From the NCBI GenBank assembly GCA_034440635.1, contig JAOTON010001066.1:372001-436000 (forward strand): 64,000 bases of DNA. The letters run 5' to 3'. The position numbers were made by a program, and so were the translations under genes. The notes below the pieces were generated by a model. The model saw only the letters and a program-made list of their open reading frames with translations. It ran no database searches and had not been told where the DNA came from. Positions 45,701-53,422 of the stretch are shown one piece after another. Positions within the stretch are counted from its first letter, which is position 1. Every line of letters begins with the position of its first letter. Source of the stretch: Lepas anatifera (Eukaryota; Arthropoda; Thecostraca; Lepadidae).

Positions 45701-47584
45701 TAAGAATCGAGAGGCGCGCCTGCAGAAGAAGATGAAGTCGGAGGGCTCCGGCGTTTCCAAGCAGTCGTCGCTGGTGGCACCCCAACTGACAGCCAGCGCC
45801 CGGCTGGAGAAGGAGAACACCGAGGTGGAACTCATCGAGGAGGCGCAGAAAAACTTCTTCGAAACCGTTTACAAGGTAGGGGAAGATAGCATTTTCGGGG
45901 GGGGGGATGCCCACCAGTGGAGATAGTCTTTCTAAGAATACAGAGCACTGCGCAGGGTTTTGTCTTAAGTCGTGAGCTATTTTTCCCATTTGCTTTATAT
46001 TCCTCTTCTACATCCTTCCACAGCGGAAATTGCTGCCTTCAGCTGTCATTAGCTCGTATACTTGACCCCCTGTCATACCCGCAGGAGAAGGCGGCGCGGC
46101 AGGAGAAGCAGAAAGAGGAGATGGCGGCCAAGGGCGTGGTCGCGGAGCTGGACAGCGTCGAGTTCCAGGCGCCCGACCTCAGCGGCCTGGCCGACTCGGG
46201 TGAGTGGGCCCAGGCGCCCCTCCCTCTCCCCAAGGGGTCTCAGCGCCCTCCCAGAGGGCCCACGCGCTCTCTAGGCTGAGGTCAAAAGACCGGTGAGCTG
46301 GCCCTGGTGCCTATCCGGGACAGGTGAACTGGCCTCTAAGCTCAGGTGAGCTGCAGTCTCGCCCGCTCCCAGCTATCGTATCAGTTCGGCTTTTTCCAGG
46401 TTCTATCACTCGTTCCTAAGCTGAATGATTTTGTTGATCACGCAACATATTCTCTTATGGCCGGAGGCACCAGTAGCACCGTGTTCGTAAGAACGACTGT
46501 TTTCTGTGGTGAGGTTACCGCGCAGTCCTCACAGAGCTTGGGAGCGAAATGGTAAATACTTGTGTAGCCGGTACGTGTTGGTTTTAGAAAGACTTGGAAT
46601 TTATGTTTCGTCACAATTATTCGTACATCTTGCTCCAAAGATTATTTCCTTAAATAATAAATCGCATTATTTGAAAAAATATCATCCTTTCCCTTCCATA
46701 TAAAACTATCTGGTTAGAATGTCCAAAAGCTCTCGAAAAAAACGGTGTAATAAAAACCATCATACCTAATATACCTTTATGTTCAATTACATTTCCCTGT
46801 CACTAGCCTTAGTAGCTACTGTCGCCCAAAACTCCAGTCATCCTCATTAATCGGATGTCTAAACAACCTATCACTTTATCCCAGAATCCGTCTGAGTCCG
46901 TTCCATCCGAGTGCCTCCCTGTCCTGACTTCTTAAGTCCTCCCTATCCTGACCTCCCGTGTCCTCCTCCCCAGACTCTGTGGACGGCACGGAGGCCAAAC
47001 CGTCCGCGGCTTCCGCTGTGGAGAAGAAATCCTCCATCGCAGCCAAAACGTCCTCTACTGCCGCCGCCAAGACCTCCTCCACTGCCGCGGCCAAGACATC
47101 ATCCACTGTGGCTGCCAAGACCTCCTCCTCGATGGCTTCTAAAAAATCGTCTACAGTCGCCGCCAAGGCGTCCGGCACGTCCAAGAAGTCATCAACAGTC
47201 GTCACCAAGCAGTCTTCAACTGCGACCGCTACGGAGACGTCTGCCACCTCCGTGGAGCCCACGTCTGCGGACGTCACATCTGCAGACACCACATCTGCGG
47301 ACGCCACATCTGCCGATGCCGCCACCACTGACCCGACCACTGTGACAGAGGCTACCTCCGGAGCGGACACTACGCCGGCGGGCGAGACAACGGAGACCGA
47401 CGCTGAAAGCATGGTGACGGCGGAGACGAGCGAGAACCCGGACATGGCGGCCGTCATCTCCGTTGCCAGCAAGATCGCTGATGTTGTGGATGACCTGGAG
47501 GAGGCCGTGGACGAACTGCTGGATAACACTGAAACGGAAACGGAGGCGACTTCTCCTGGAGACGAGCAGACCACTGACTCCTGA
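33690..47584 (+). CDS. DNAI2: DNAI2 outer-arm dynein intermediate chain 2 (gene span, 14 coding exons)
   Basis: Axonemal dynein intermediate chain (human DNAI2, Chlamydomonas IC69 type), a WD-repeat protein that helps assemble and anchor outer dynein arms on ciliary doublets. Exons: 33690-33762, 34589-34698, 34973-35134, 36655-36801, 37355-37469, 38157-38308, 38726-38827, 40989-41237, 41733-41836, 43990-44125, 45212-45358, 45660-45875, 46085-46199, 46974-47584. They give 2439 nt without internal stop, 812 residues. Conserved blocks include [73 protein letters not shown] and [14 protein letters not shown] charged segment and a long Ser/Thr/Ala tail make it about 200 residues longer than human. 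An AG acceptor just before the ATG (33683) suggests a non-coding first exon upstream. Confidence 0.93.
34589..34698 (+). CDS. DNAI2: DNAI2 coding exon 2
   Basis: [20 protein letters not shown] followed by [12 protein letters not shown]; acceptor TTCTTCAG, donor GTAGGC. Confidence 0.88.
34973..35134 (+). CDS. DNAI2: DNAI2 coding exon 3
   Basis: 54 codons with [20 protein letters not shown] and [12 protein letters not shown], strongly conserved in the family. Donor GTGAGG. Confidence 0.93.
35776..36458 (+). mobile_element. Non-LTR retrotransposon 3' fragment in DNAI2 intron 3
   Basis: [20 protein letters not shown] type sequence (frame [20 protein letters not shown]) recalls the thumb and C-terminal region of CR1/Jockey-like LINE reverse transcriptases. 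The frame is broken several times. The stretch ends in an AAACAAATAAAC tail (36428-36458), as LINE 3' ends do. Confidence 0.55.
36655..36801 (+). CDS. DNAI2: DNAI2 coding exon 4
   Basis: [20 protein letters not shown] and KTLNVFRDP; ends before GTCAGT in phase 0. Confidence 0.92.
37355..37469 (+). CDS. DNAI2: DNAI2 coding exon 5
   Basis: First WD-like segment: [20 protein letters not shown] and SFVWDV. Donor GTGGGT. Confidence 0.92.
37713..38143. repeat. 49-bp minisatellite before DNAI2 exon 6
   Basis: About nine direct copies of a 49-bp unit containing CTTGACCTGACTGAGTGGTC and AGACAGATCAGACCTCGCTC. The central copies are nearly identical and the period is exactly 49. The last copy ends some 13 bp before the exon 6 start at 38157, so the array supplies the branch-point region of this intron. 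Confidence 0.92.
38157..38308 (+). CDS. DNAI2: DNAI2 coding exon 6
   Basis: [31 protein letters not shown] and [16 protein letters not shown]. Its acceptor lies at the edge of the 49-bp minisatellite. The donor GTCGGC is weak but gives the correct phase to exon 7. Confidence 0.88.
38726..38827 (+). CDS. DNAI2: DNAI2 coding exon 7
   Basis: [19 protein letters not shown] and [13 protein letters not shown]. The acceptor GATAG was chosen over the nearby GATCAG because only it keeps frame with exon 6. Confidence 0.88.
39147..39471 (+). mobile_element. hAT-like element, family B
   Basis: It begins CAGTGGCGGATCTAGCCGG and is homologous to the right part of 15934-16516. The flanks GATGGGGC (39139-39146) and GATGGAGC (39472-39479) match at 7 of 8. 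The right terminus is diverged (CCTTGGTCCTG). DNAI2 intron 7. Confidence 0.6.
40001..40255 (+). mobile_element. hAT-like element, family B, perfect 8-bp TSD
   Basis: CAGTGGCGGATCCGGGGG opens and GACCGCCACTG closes the 255-bp element. GTGGGAGC is duplicated exactly at 39993-40000 and 40256-40263. Non-coding, DNAI2 intron 7. Confidence 0.82.
40989..41237 (+). CDS. DNAI2: DNAI2 coding exon 8
   Basis: 83 codons: [39 protein letters not shown] and HLGPVRQ, central WD repeats. Confidence 0.95.
41733..41836 (+). CDS. DNAI2: DNAI2 coding exon 9
   Basis: [20 protein letters not shown] and [13 protein letters not shown]. Ends in phase 2 before GTGAGA. Confidence 0.92.
41875..41915. repeat. Perfect 19-bp hairpin with GGA loop
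   Basis: ACCAATCATATCGGGCGCC, three bases GGA, then its exact reverse complement. It lies 38 bp after the exon 9 donor of DNAI2. Confidence 0.9.
41999..42370. repeat. Degenerate GCGCCCC-spaced repeat
   Basis: Short blocks such as GGCGCCCCCTGGATGA and GCGCCCTTGGCAAGC recur every 25-40 bp in DNAI2 intron 9. This resembles the interior style of MITE family A without its termini. Confidence 0.4.
43327..43728. mobile_element. hAT-like element, family C, perfect 8-bp TSD
   Basis: The ends AAGTGGCGGACGCAG and CTGCGTCCGCCAATG are flanked by AGTAGCAG at 43319-43326 and 43729-43736. Inside, GCGAAGATTTTTTGCTCTA and CTAGTGTAAACACCTTTTTT each occur twice, showing an internal duplication. DNAI2 intron 9. 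Confidence 0.8.
43990..44125 (+). CDS. DNAI2: DNAI2 coding exon 10
   Basis: [20 protein letters not shown] and [12 protein letters not shown]. The acceptor TTGGTAG keeps frame with exon 9. Donor GTACCG. Confidence 0.88.
44540..45211. repeat. 27-bp minisatellite before DNAI2 exon 11
   Basis: Some two dozen units of about 27 bp with GACTCCCTGCTGGAGACGCT and GCTCTGT. The array is bracketed by two nearly identical stretches of about 65 bp (from 44540 and from 45172). Both read GACTGCC-CAG-G-GGGAGACAGCCCGCTGGAGAC; the second is the real intron/exon 11 boundary. The period of 27 keeps frames open, which explains the long antisense open frame here. Confidence 0.9.
45212..45358 (+). CDS. DNAI2: DNAI2 coding exon 11
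   Basis: [20 protein letters not shown] and [16 protein letters not shown], the last WD-like unit. Its acceptor and first codons resemble the repeat unit of the adjoining 27-bp minisatellite. Confidence 0.9.
45660..45875 (+). CDS. DNAI2: DNAI2 coding exon 12
   Basis: [20 protein letters not shown] and [15 protein letters not shown], charged and probably helical, matching the family C-terminal region. Confidence 0.93.
46085..46199 (+). CDS. DNAI2: DNAI2 coding exon 13
   Basis: [17 protein letters not shown], a charged helix, then [12 protein letters not shown]. Ends in phase 1 before GTGAGT, which fits both exon 14 and the alternative exon at 49706. Confidence 0.9.
46974..47584 (+). CDS. DNAI2: DNAI2 coding exon 14, low-complexity tail
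   Basis: About 200 codons dominated by Ser, Thr, Ala and Lys: repeated AAKTSST units, then TSAD repeats, then an acidic end [18 protein letters not shown] and TGA. No such tail is known to me in vertebrate DNAI2. The acceptor CCTCCTCCCCAG is strong. Confidence 0.82.
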
Positions 47585-47994
47585 AGTGTCTGATAGTTGA
47601 GGCTGTGAGGAAGCCAGGGTCGCGATACCCACGAGAGTCTGGAATTGGCGGGAGCCGTTATTGACAGTCGTACGCCCTCAACCCCTACACCATCGTCACA
47701 GTCCGACTTTACAGAGCCATCATGATAAGAAGGCACGAAGGTCTGCGCTGCATTCGGGCTTTGATCTAGACAGTGTGATATGTACACAGTGGCAGTGTTG
47801 TTGGTGGGGAGTTCTGCAGTTCTTTGTTAGTAGTTGGAGTGGGCTCTGTTTGTTATTTGTTAAGGTTAAACGATATCCTCAAGATAATCATGCACACCGA
47901 TCGCCGAGTGATCACAGCTCGGCTTGTGAAAAGGCTATGGTTACGCTGTTCTTGTTGTTTGGTGCTATTATACGCTGTTCTTGTGCAAAGTGAT

Positions 47995-48000
47995 AATAAA
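47995..48000 (+). terminator. Poly(A) signal AATAAA, DNAI2 short form
   Basis: AATAAA about 410 bp after the exon 14 stop, followed by a TTCTACTGTCC stretch. It supports transcript ending here. Confidence 0.55.
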
Positions 48001-48442
48001 CGTCTTCTACTGTCCGAGTGGTCTCCTACATTTCCGATTCATTAAACACCCAGGCAAGTTGTGCTCGGGCCAGAGCGAGACGCTTGCTTCTACTTCGAAT
48101 GGCATATCTTACTCTCCCAGCCCGCACCTGTTGGCCCCAACAAGAACCTGTAGGACGCAACTTTCTCAGTCGTGCTGGAGATTACTTTGGTGTTAGAAGA
48201 CATTCGCCGTGAAACAGAATGCGCCTACCGGGTTAGTATTCAGTCAGGTGAAAAATTGTGTGTTTGGTTACTAGAGAAAGCAAGCATTGCGCTAAAAATG
48301 ATGTTTATAAGTATTTGAGCGGCAGTAATGTTAAAAATTATGTTCACTTAGATGGCATTAGTCCTGCATTTCTGTGCTACGCTTTCAAACATTTGTATAA
48401 TGCACTTTTTAGTGTCCACATCTTGACTAGATCCAACATTTA

Positions 48443-49572
48443 CAGAGCTGGGACTACCGAATGAAATTCGGTATTTCGTACTACCGGCGGTAGATTTTAT
48501 CTACCGCTACCGAATTTTCGGTACGAGCCTCTACCGGTACCGATACCGATGCCGAATGGATCTACCGAATGACTTTTTCGGTAGATTTGATTTTCCCAGC
48601 CACCCATCCGGGCCACACCCTGCACGCCATCGACTACATGAACGAGACGGCCTATATCCCATCAAGAACAGGTTGATCAGGGAGATGGTGGAAATTGTCA
48701 ACCTAACAGTGTCCAGGAGGAAGCTGCTGATGCAAGCGACAAGCACTTCTGCTACGACGACCTGTATGGGGGCCTGGGGCCCTGCTACCGACGCCACCGC
48801 CACCAGCCGCACGCCCTGAGGAAAGCATGAAGCATTCAGCCATCAAATGGGCGAGGACCGGAGCATGTGGTCAGAGGGAGCACTTTCCCGAAGGCCACCG
48901 GGAGGCCTGGACGCTGTTCATCGGTACAGCACCGCCTCCCCAGCTCCGCGGCAGCAGAGGCTGTTCGACAGCGGGCAACATCCTCCGCCCCAAGAGGTCC
49001 TCTTGACAGCCAGCAACTTCGACAGCTGGTGCTGCTCAGGAAACAGTAGAATGTTCAAGGCCGCCCTGAAGGAGGACCTCAAGAAGGGCCCCGACACCGT
49101 CCAGGAGTAAGAAGAAGAAGACGGCAAGATGGCGTTTATTTGTGTTGCAAAATTCTTGGCTGCTTTTTAAATAGTTAATTGTAATAAAACGTGTATAATA
49201 ATTTAATTAACAAGCTTCACTGCTAACTTTCCAGCTGCTAGTTATATAGAGTGTTGCCAAGAAAATTTATTAGTTTTTACGATTACAAGGTCTTTATAGG
49301 CTTTGAAACATTAAGAAAATGGTTGCAAAGGCTCTTAAATAATCAAATAAATGCTTTAGGGCTCTAAATGTAGTAAAGGCTTAAACATGTTTTATGGGCA
49401 ATACAATGTATTAAAGGCTTTAAGGGTTTTTATAAAGAAGGTTTTTAATCTACCGAACCGAAATACCGAATCATTCGTATTTTTAGAAATCTACCGAAAT
49501 ACCGAACCGAATGACCCGTTTTCATCTACAATACCATACCGGCGGTAGAAAAATCTACCAATCCCAGCTCTG
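48443..49572 (+). mobile_element. Degenerate hAT transposon, 8-bp TSD
   Basis: The ends CAGAGCTGGGACTACC and, reversed, CAGAGCTGGGATTGG are flanked by AACATTTA exactly at 48435-48442 and 49573-49580. Subterminal regions are dense in CTACCGAA and TCGGTA motifs. Within 48900-49060, broken frames give AGNILRPKRSS then LTASNFDS and LVLLRKQ. This is the order of the hAT transposase C-terminal dimerisation domain, with at least one frameshift and a stop. Dead element between DNAI2 exon 14 and the possible exon 15. Confidence 0.85.
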
Positions 49573-49705
49573 AACATTTACCTTTAAGTAGGCACAAATG
49601 CTTTCAACTCGATTAACCGATAACCAAATCAATCAAGGTCCGTCCATAGCTCTATGCTACGGTGTTTTCCCCATGTTACATGCCGTGACTCGGCCTTCCT
49701 TCCAG

Positions 49706-50044
49706 GAGCAGCACCAGAACCTAGCCGGCTCACGGCACCCCAGGTCTCCGCGCCGGCTCCACCCGCGCCTACCACCACCTCATCACAAACCGCCACCAGG
49801 CCAGCGCGCGAGGACGAGCAGCCTCCTCCGACGCTGCACCAGCCGTTCTCCCGGGAGAGCATCCTGCAGGGGGTGGCGGCTCAGGCGGAGAGTGCCAAGC
49901 CCCCGACGGCGGCCGGCGCTGCAGGAGCTGCCGAAGCTCTGGTGAAGTCGCTGAGCACGGCGAATGTGCTGAAGAAGGTGGGACTGGGGCTGGGAGAGAC
50001 TCAGCCGGCAGCGGCTGCAGCAGCGCCGCCCTCCATGTCAGACG
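49706..50044 (+). CDS. Possible alternative DNAI2 C-terminal exon 15
   Basis: An open frame of 113 codons rich in Ala/Pro, with FSRESILQGVAAQAESAKPP and ALVKSLSTANVLKKVGLGLG. It is bounded by a CTTCCTTCCAG acceptor and a GTGGGT donor. Its phase (2-nt start, 1-nt end) accepts exon 13 and feeds exon 16. It could be a long isoform of DNAI2 or part of another gene. Confidence 0.55.
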
Positions 50045-50835
50045 GTGGGTCGTCAGGGATGGCAGCGCGAGGACTATGGGGCTGCGTCCGCTCTCGTCAG
50101 TTCTCTGCTCCGTCCATGAGTAATGGTCTTGTTAGTTGGGCAGTATACTGAAGCTCGATATTTACAAGAGAGCAGCATCTCCTCCTGTGGTGAACTATTT
50201 AGCCATGCATCAATGTGCTGGCACTATCTCTGTTTCCAGCAACTTCTCTGGGTAACGCCAAATAATCAGTTTTTGTACAATGGTCTAACGACTCAGTTCC
50301 AAAATTTTCCAAAAAGTCCTCAAAAATACCTCAGCGCCAAAGTTTTGAGCCGAACTGAACTCTGAAGTTTTTTGAAGTATGAAGCATAACTGAACTGAAG
50401 TTTATTTCTAGGCTTAATGTCACCCGTCTCCCGAAACCGCTCACCCCTGTCCCAACGTTCCGGGTTTTGGGCGGAGAGCCACACCCAGTCAAGCTTAACT
50501 CTCCTCTCACCTATCGCGGCTGAGAGCTCAATTCTCCACTCGCGCCATTACAACAAGTCGATGTTCCTGCCTTAACTTGCATGGACGCTTCTCCCTATGC
50601 GTAACATCAGGCTAAGTCGCAAAATATGGCCAGGCTCAGTATTGTTTTCGAATACTACGAACTGCGATCAACATCACAAATACATACAGTGTCTCCAACC
50701 GCTTTATGAGTTTGGATTTTATACTCGTTCACCAAACATTTTCATACGAACTTTCCCTTCCCCAACCCGGTGTAAACCGTATTCGGGACCACCGGCCCAC
50801 ACGCACCCGCGATCACAAGACCGGTCCGTTGGCAG

Positions 50836-51074
50836 CGATCGTCTCCACCAGTCGGGGCGTCTCGGCGGTGGCGCTGCCGACGTCGCCAGCTTCCTCCGAG
50901 GACGGCCCGGAGACCAGCTGGTGCAGCGGGGAGTCGGAGGACAGCCGGGAGGACTCCCCAGAGGACGGACCACAGCCGGCGCCGAAGGGGGACAGCGAGG
51001 GCAGCGGGGTGGAGGGCAGTGGCCGCAACAGTCCGGCGGCGCTCACGGAGAGTGGTGCGGAGTTGGAGGACTAA
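50836..51074 (+). CDS. Possible alternative DNAI2 terminal exon 16
   Basis: IVSTSRGVSAVALPTSPASS, then a Ser/Glu/Asp/Pro-rich stretch ending ALTESGAELED and TAA. The acceptor TTGGCAG has a poor pyrimidine tract but gives the right phase after 50044. With exon 15 it would give an 801-residue isoform. Confidence 0.5.
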
Positions 51075-51440
51075 TCCTGAGGGTTGGAGGACGGGGAGGG
51101 GAGTAGAGGCGGCACTGGTAGGGAGTGGAGTGGAGTCGGAGGACTGATCCTGAGGTGTGGGGGACGGAGGAGCAGGGAGTGGTGTGGAGTCGGAGGACTG
51201 ATGTCGAGGCGGGATGTAGGACGGGGGAGCCGGGAGTGGTGTGGAGTCGGATGACTGATCTCGAGGCGGGATGTAGGACGGGGGGAAGGGAGTGGTGTGG
51301 AGTCGGATGACTGATCTCGAGGCGGGATGGCGGGCGGGGGCAGGGAGGTGTGGAGTCGGAGGACTGATCTCGAGGCGGGATGTAGGACGGGGCAGCAGGG
51401 TGTGGTGTGGAGTCTAAGGATTGATGAATGGTCCTGAGGA
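51046..51440. repeat. ~57-bp minisatellite starting at a coding end
   Basis: About seven copies of GGAGTGGTGTGGAGTCGGAG-type units followed by GACTGATC and CGAGGCGGGATG. The first unit includes the last codons (SGAELED) and stop of the possible exon 16. Confidence 0.85.
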
Positions 51441-53235
51441 GGCATGGAGTACGACTGGCGGGATGGGATGGAAACATAGGTGGAAGTGTTGTAGAGATGG
51501 GATATAGAAAGCTTGCGATGGAGTTGTTATGGTAATAGGTAGCTAAGTTGGGCGCGGACGTCAATCCCGTCCCCCAGCAATCCGATCTCTATTGAAATAT
51601 CGGTCAACACTTCTCTAGTCATATCATAATGGCCCGATTGGGTTTCTTCACCGTGACTGTAAATCAAAGTTACTCGAGTGAAACCCAATTCCAGTGTATA
51701 TCTCGCTTGTTGTAATCACCTCCTCGGTCTCCTGTTTGTCCGCCATTTATCATCTGAAATGCGTCGCTGCGCAATTGTAACACGCATCAAAAGTAAAGCC
51801 CCAGTTTACTTTCACGCATTGTTTATTTGCCTGCCATGTCGCTGGAGTCCTGGAAACGCGGCTCTAAGCCTGGCCATGTTGCCAATACAATACAATACCA
51901 GTCAGGAACCGTTACCAGAATGAACCACTGTAACGAAGAGCCTACTGTTGAACACTATTGACTGCAAGATCAGGTGGACAATACATACAATAAATGACAC
52001 CATACTCCGTATACAGCCCGTGGAATACGTCACAGGAAAGAATCACGATAACGACACAGTTTCTTTTCTTGCACGGACGAATGAGTATTCCCAGTCAAGG
52101 GGAGGGAAAATGTTAGCCTTATTGCACCACTGACCATTATATGTTACAGACAGGAACGCTGCGTAGATGATCATTGTTTCCTATAAGTCGAACTTATCGC
52201 TCCAACTCTAGTTGGGAACGAGTCATGTCTAACTGTCCTAGTCATGGAAACTGTCCTAGCACAGCCTTGACGATAGTGAATACATTTGAACGGTACAAAA
52301 AATACATGAACTTTGTGAACTTTATGTATTAAATATCTGCACAATTGAAGTTCAAAATAAACGACCTTAATGTCCCAATGGAAACCATGAAGGAATCACT
52401 TTTCATTTGGTTGCAGCAATAGTTGGTCTAAATCCTAAGTACGTGAAAGCATGCGATATTTTTTGGCTCGAAACGGACTTTGTATAAATAATGAAGGTAT
52501 ATTTTAAAAAATCAACGGGGTAAAAGGGCATCAGTGTTCAAAAAATAATCCCGGGCAAGCGAGCATACATAATTACACCCCCATCTTGACGCATCAGGAA
52601 TACCCCGAGTCAACCGGGGAACCTACATATATCTTACAAATCCATAGTCCACTATCGAGCGAACTCTAGCTAATTCTAACTAAATACGGAACATCATTCA
52701 TGTATCCTAATCATCCTCCGAATAAATCGAATATATCATGAGAGAGAAAAGTATGGAACCACAGATCAGCCAATCCATTCACTTCATTCGTAGGAATGCA
52801 ACTCAGATCAACAAACGACTCGAGTTCTCAGACTCAACAGCTTGCTTGTTTACAGTGACTCGACCTGAACGAGAATAAACTCTGGCTACCCGACTCAACC
52901 GACTGAGTCAAACAAAGGTGATTCCGTTTTTAAGACAATGTGAGATTCTTTACCCACTTCATCTCGCAGTGAAAGTGAGCCAGATTCCACAAGCAAAGTT
53001 ATAAAGACACAAATGTGGCCGGGTCACGTCGAGGTCAGCATGGGAGCGTCACAAAGTTAACTGACAGAAATCCACTCTTCTTCTTTTACAAATTAACCAT
53101 TATTCAGGTCATAATAAATACAATTATTAACTACATCATTCAGGTCCAGTTACTCTTCAGATATCAACAGGCTTTCTTACTTGTTCGGTACCCTTCGAAC
53201 ACCCCCCACCATCCTGCCCCAACAAACCTAGGCCG
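51441..53235. other. Intergenic, no recognised gene
   Basis: No gene seen. A stretch at about 52790-52915 has many GACTCGA/GACTCAA motifs similar to those around 59930-60110. Confidence 0.45.
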
Positions 53236-53422
53236 CTACAACTCCTCGTGTTTGACCGTTCTCAGGTCGGGCGCCGCCCTGTTGTACCACCTGGTGTAGG
53301 CCAGGTTAGCCACGTTGCGGGCCGCGATCACCGACATCTCCATAGCGGAGGCGGCCGCCTCAACACTGCTCGTGTAGTATAGTCCGTGCCGCACCGTGAA
53401 ATTGCCCAGCTCCGCACGCGAA
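53236..53422 (-). CDS. PCYOX1: PCYOX1 last exon
   Basis: RAELGNFTVRHGLYYTSSVE, ASAMEMSVIAARNVANLAYT, RWYNRAAPDLRTVKHEEL and TAG. Confidence 0.9.

Noticed and set aside
46876..47787. 303-codon minus-strand open frame rich in Val/Ala/Ser
   Set aside because: Shadow of the low-complexity DNAI2 exon 14. The plus strand continues the dynein frame with correct splice phase.
51043..51564. 173-codon minus-strand open frame with repeated STPHHS-like units
   Set aside because: Antisense of the 57-bp minisatellite; no other support.
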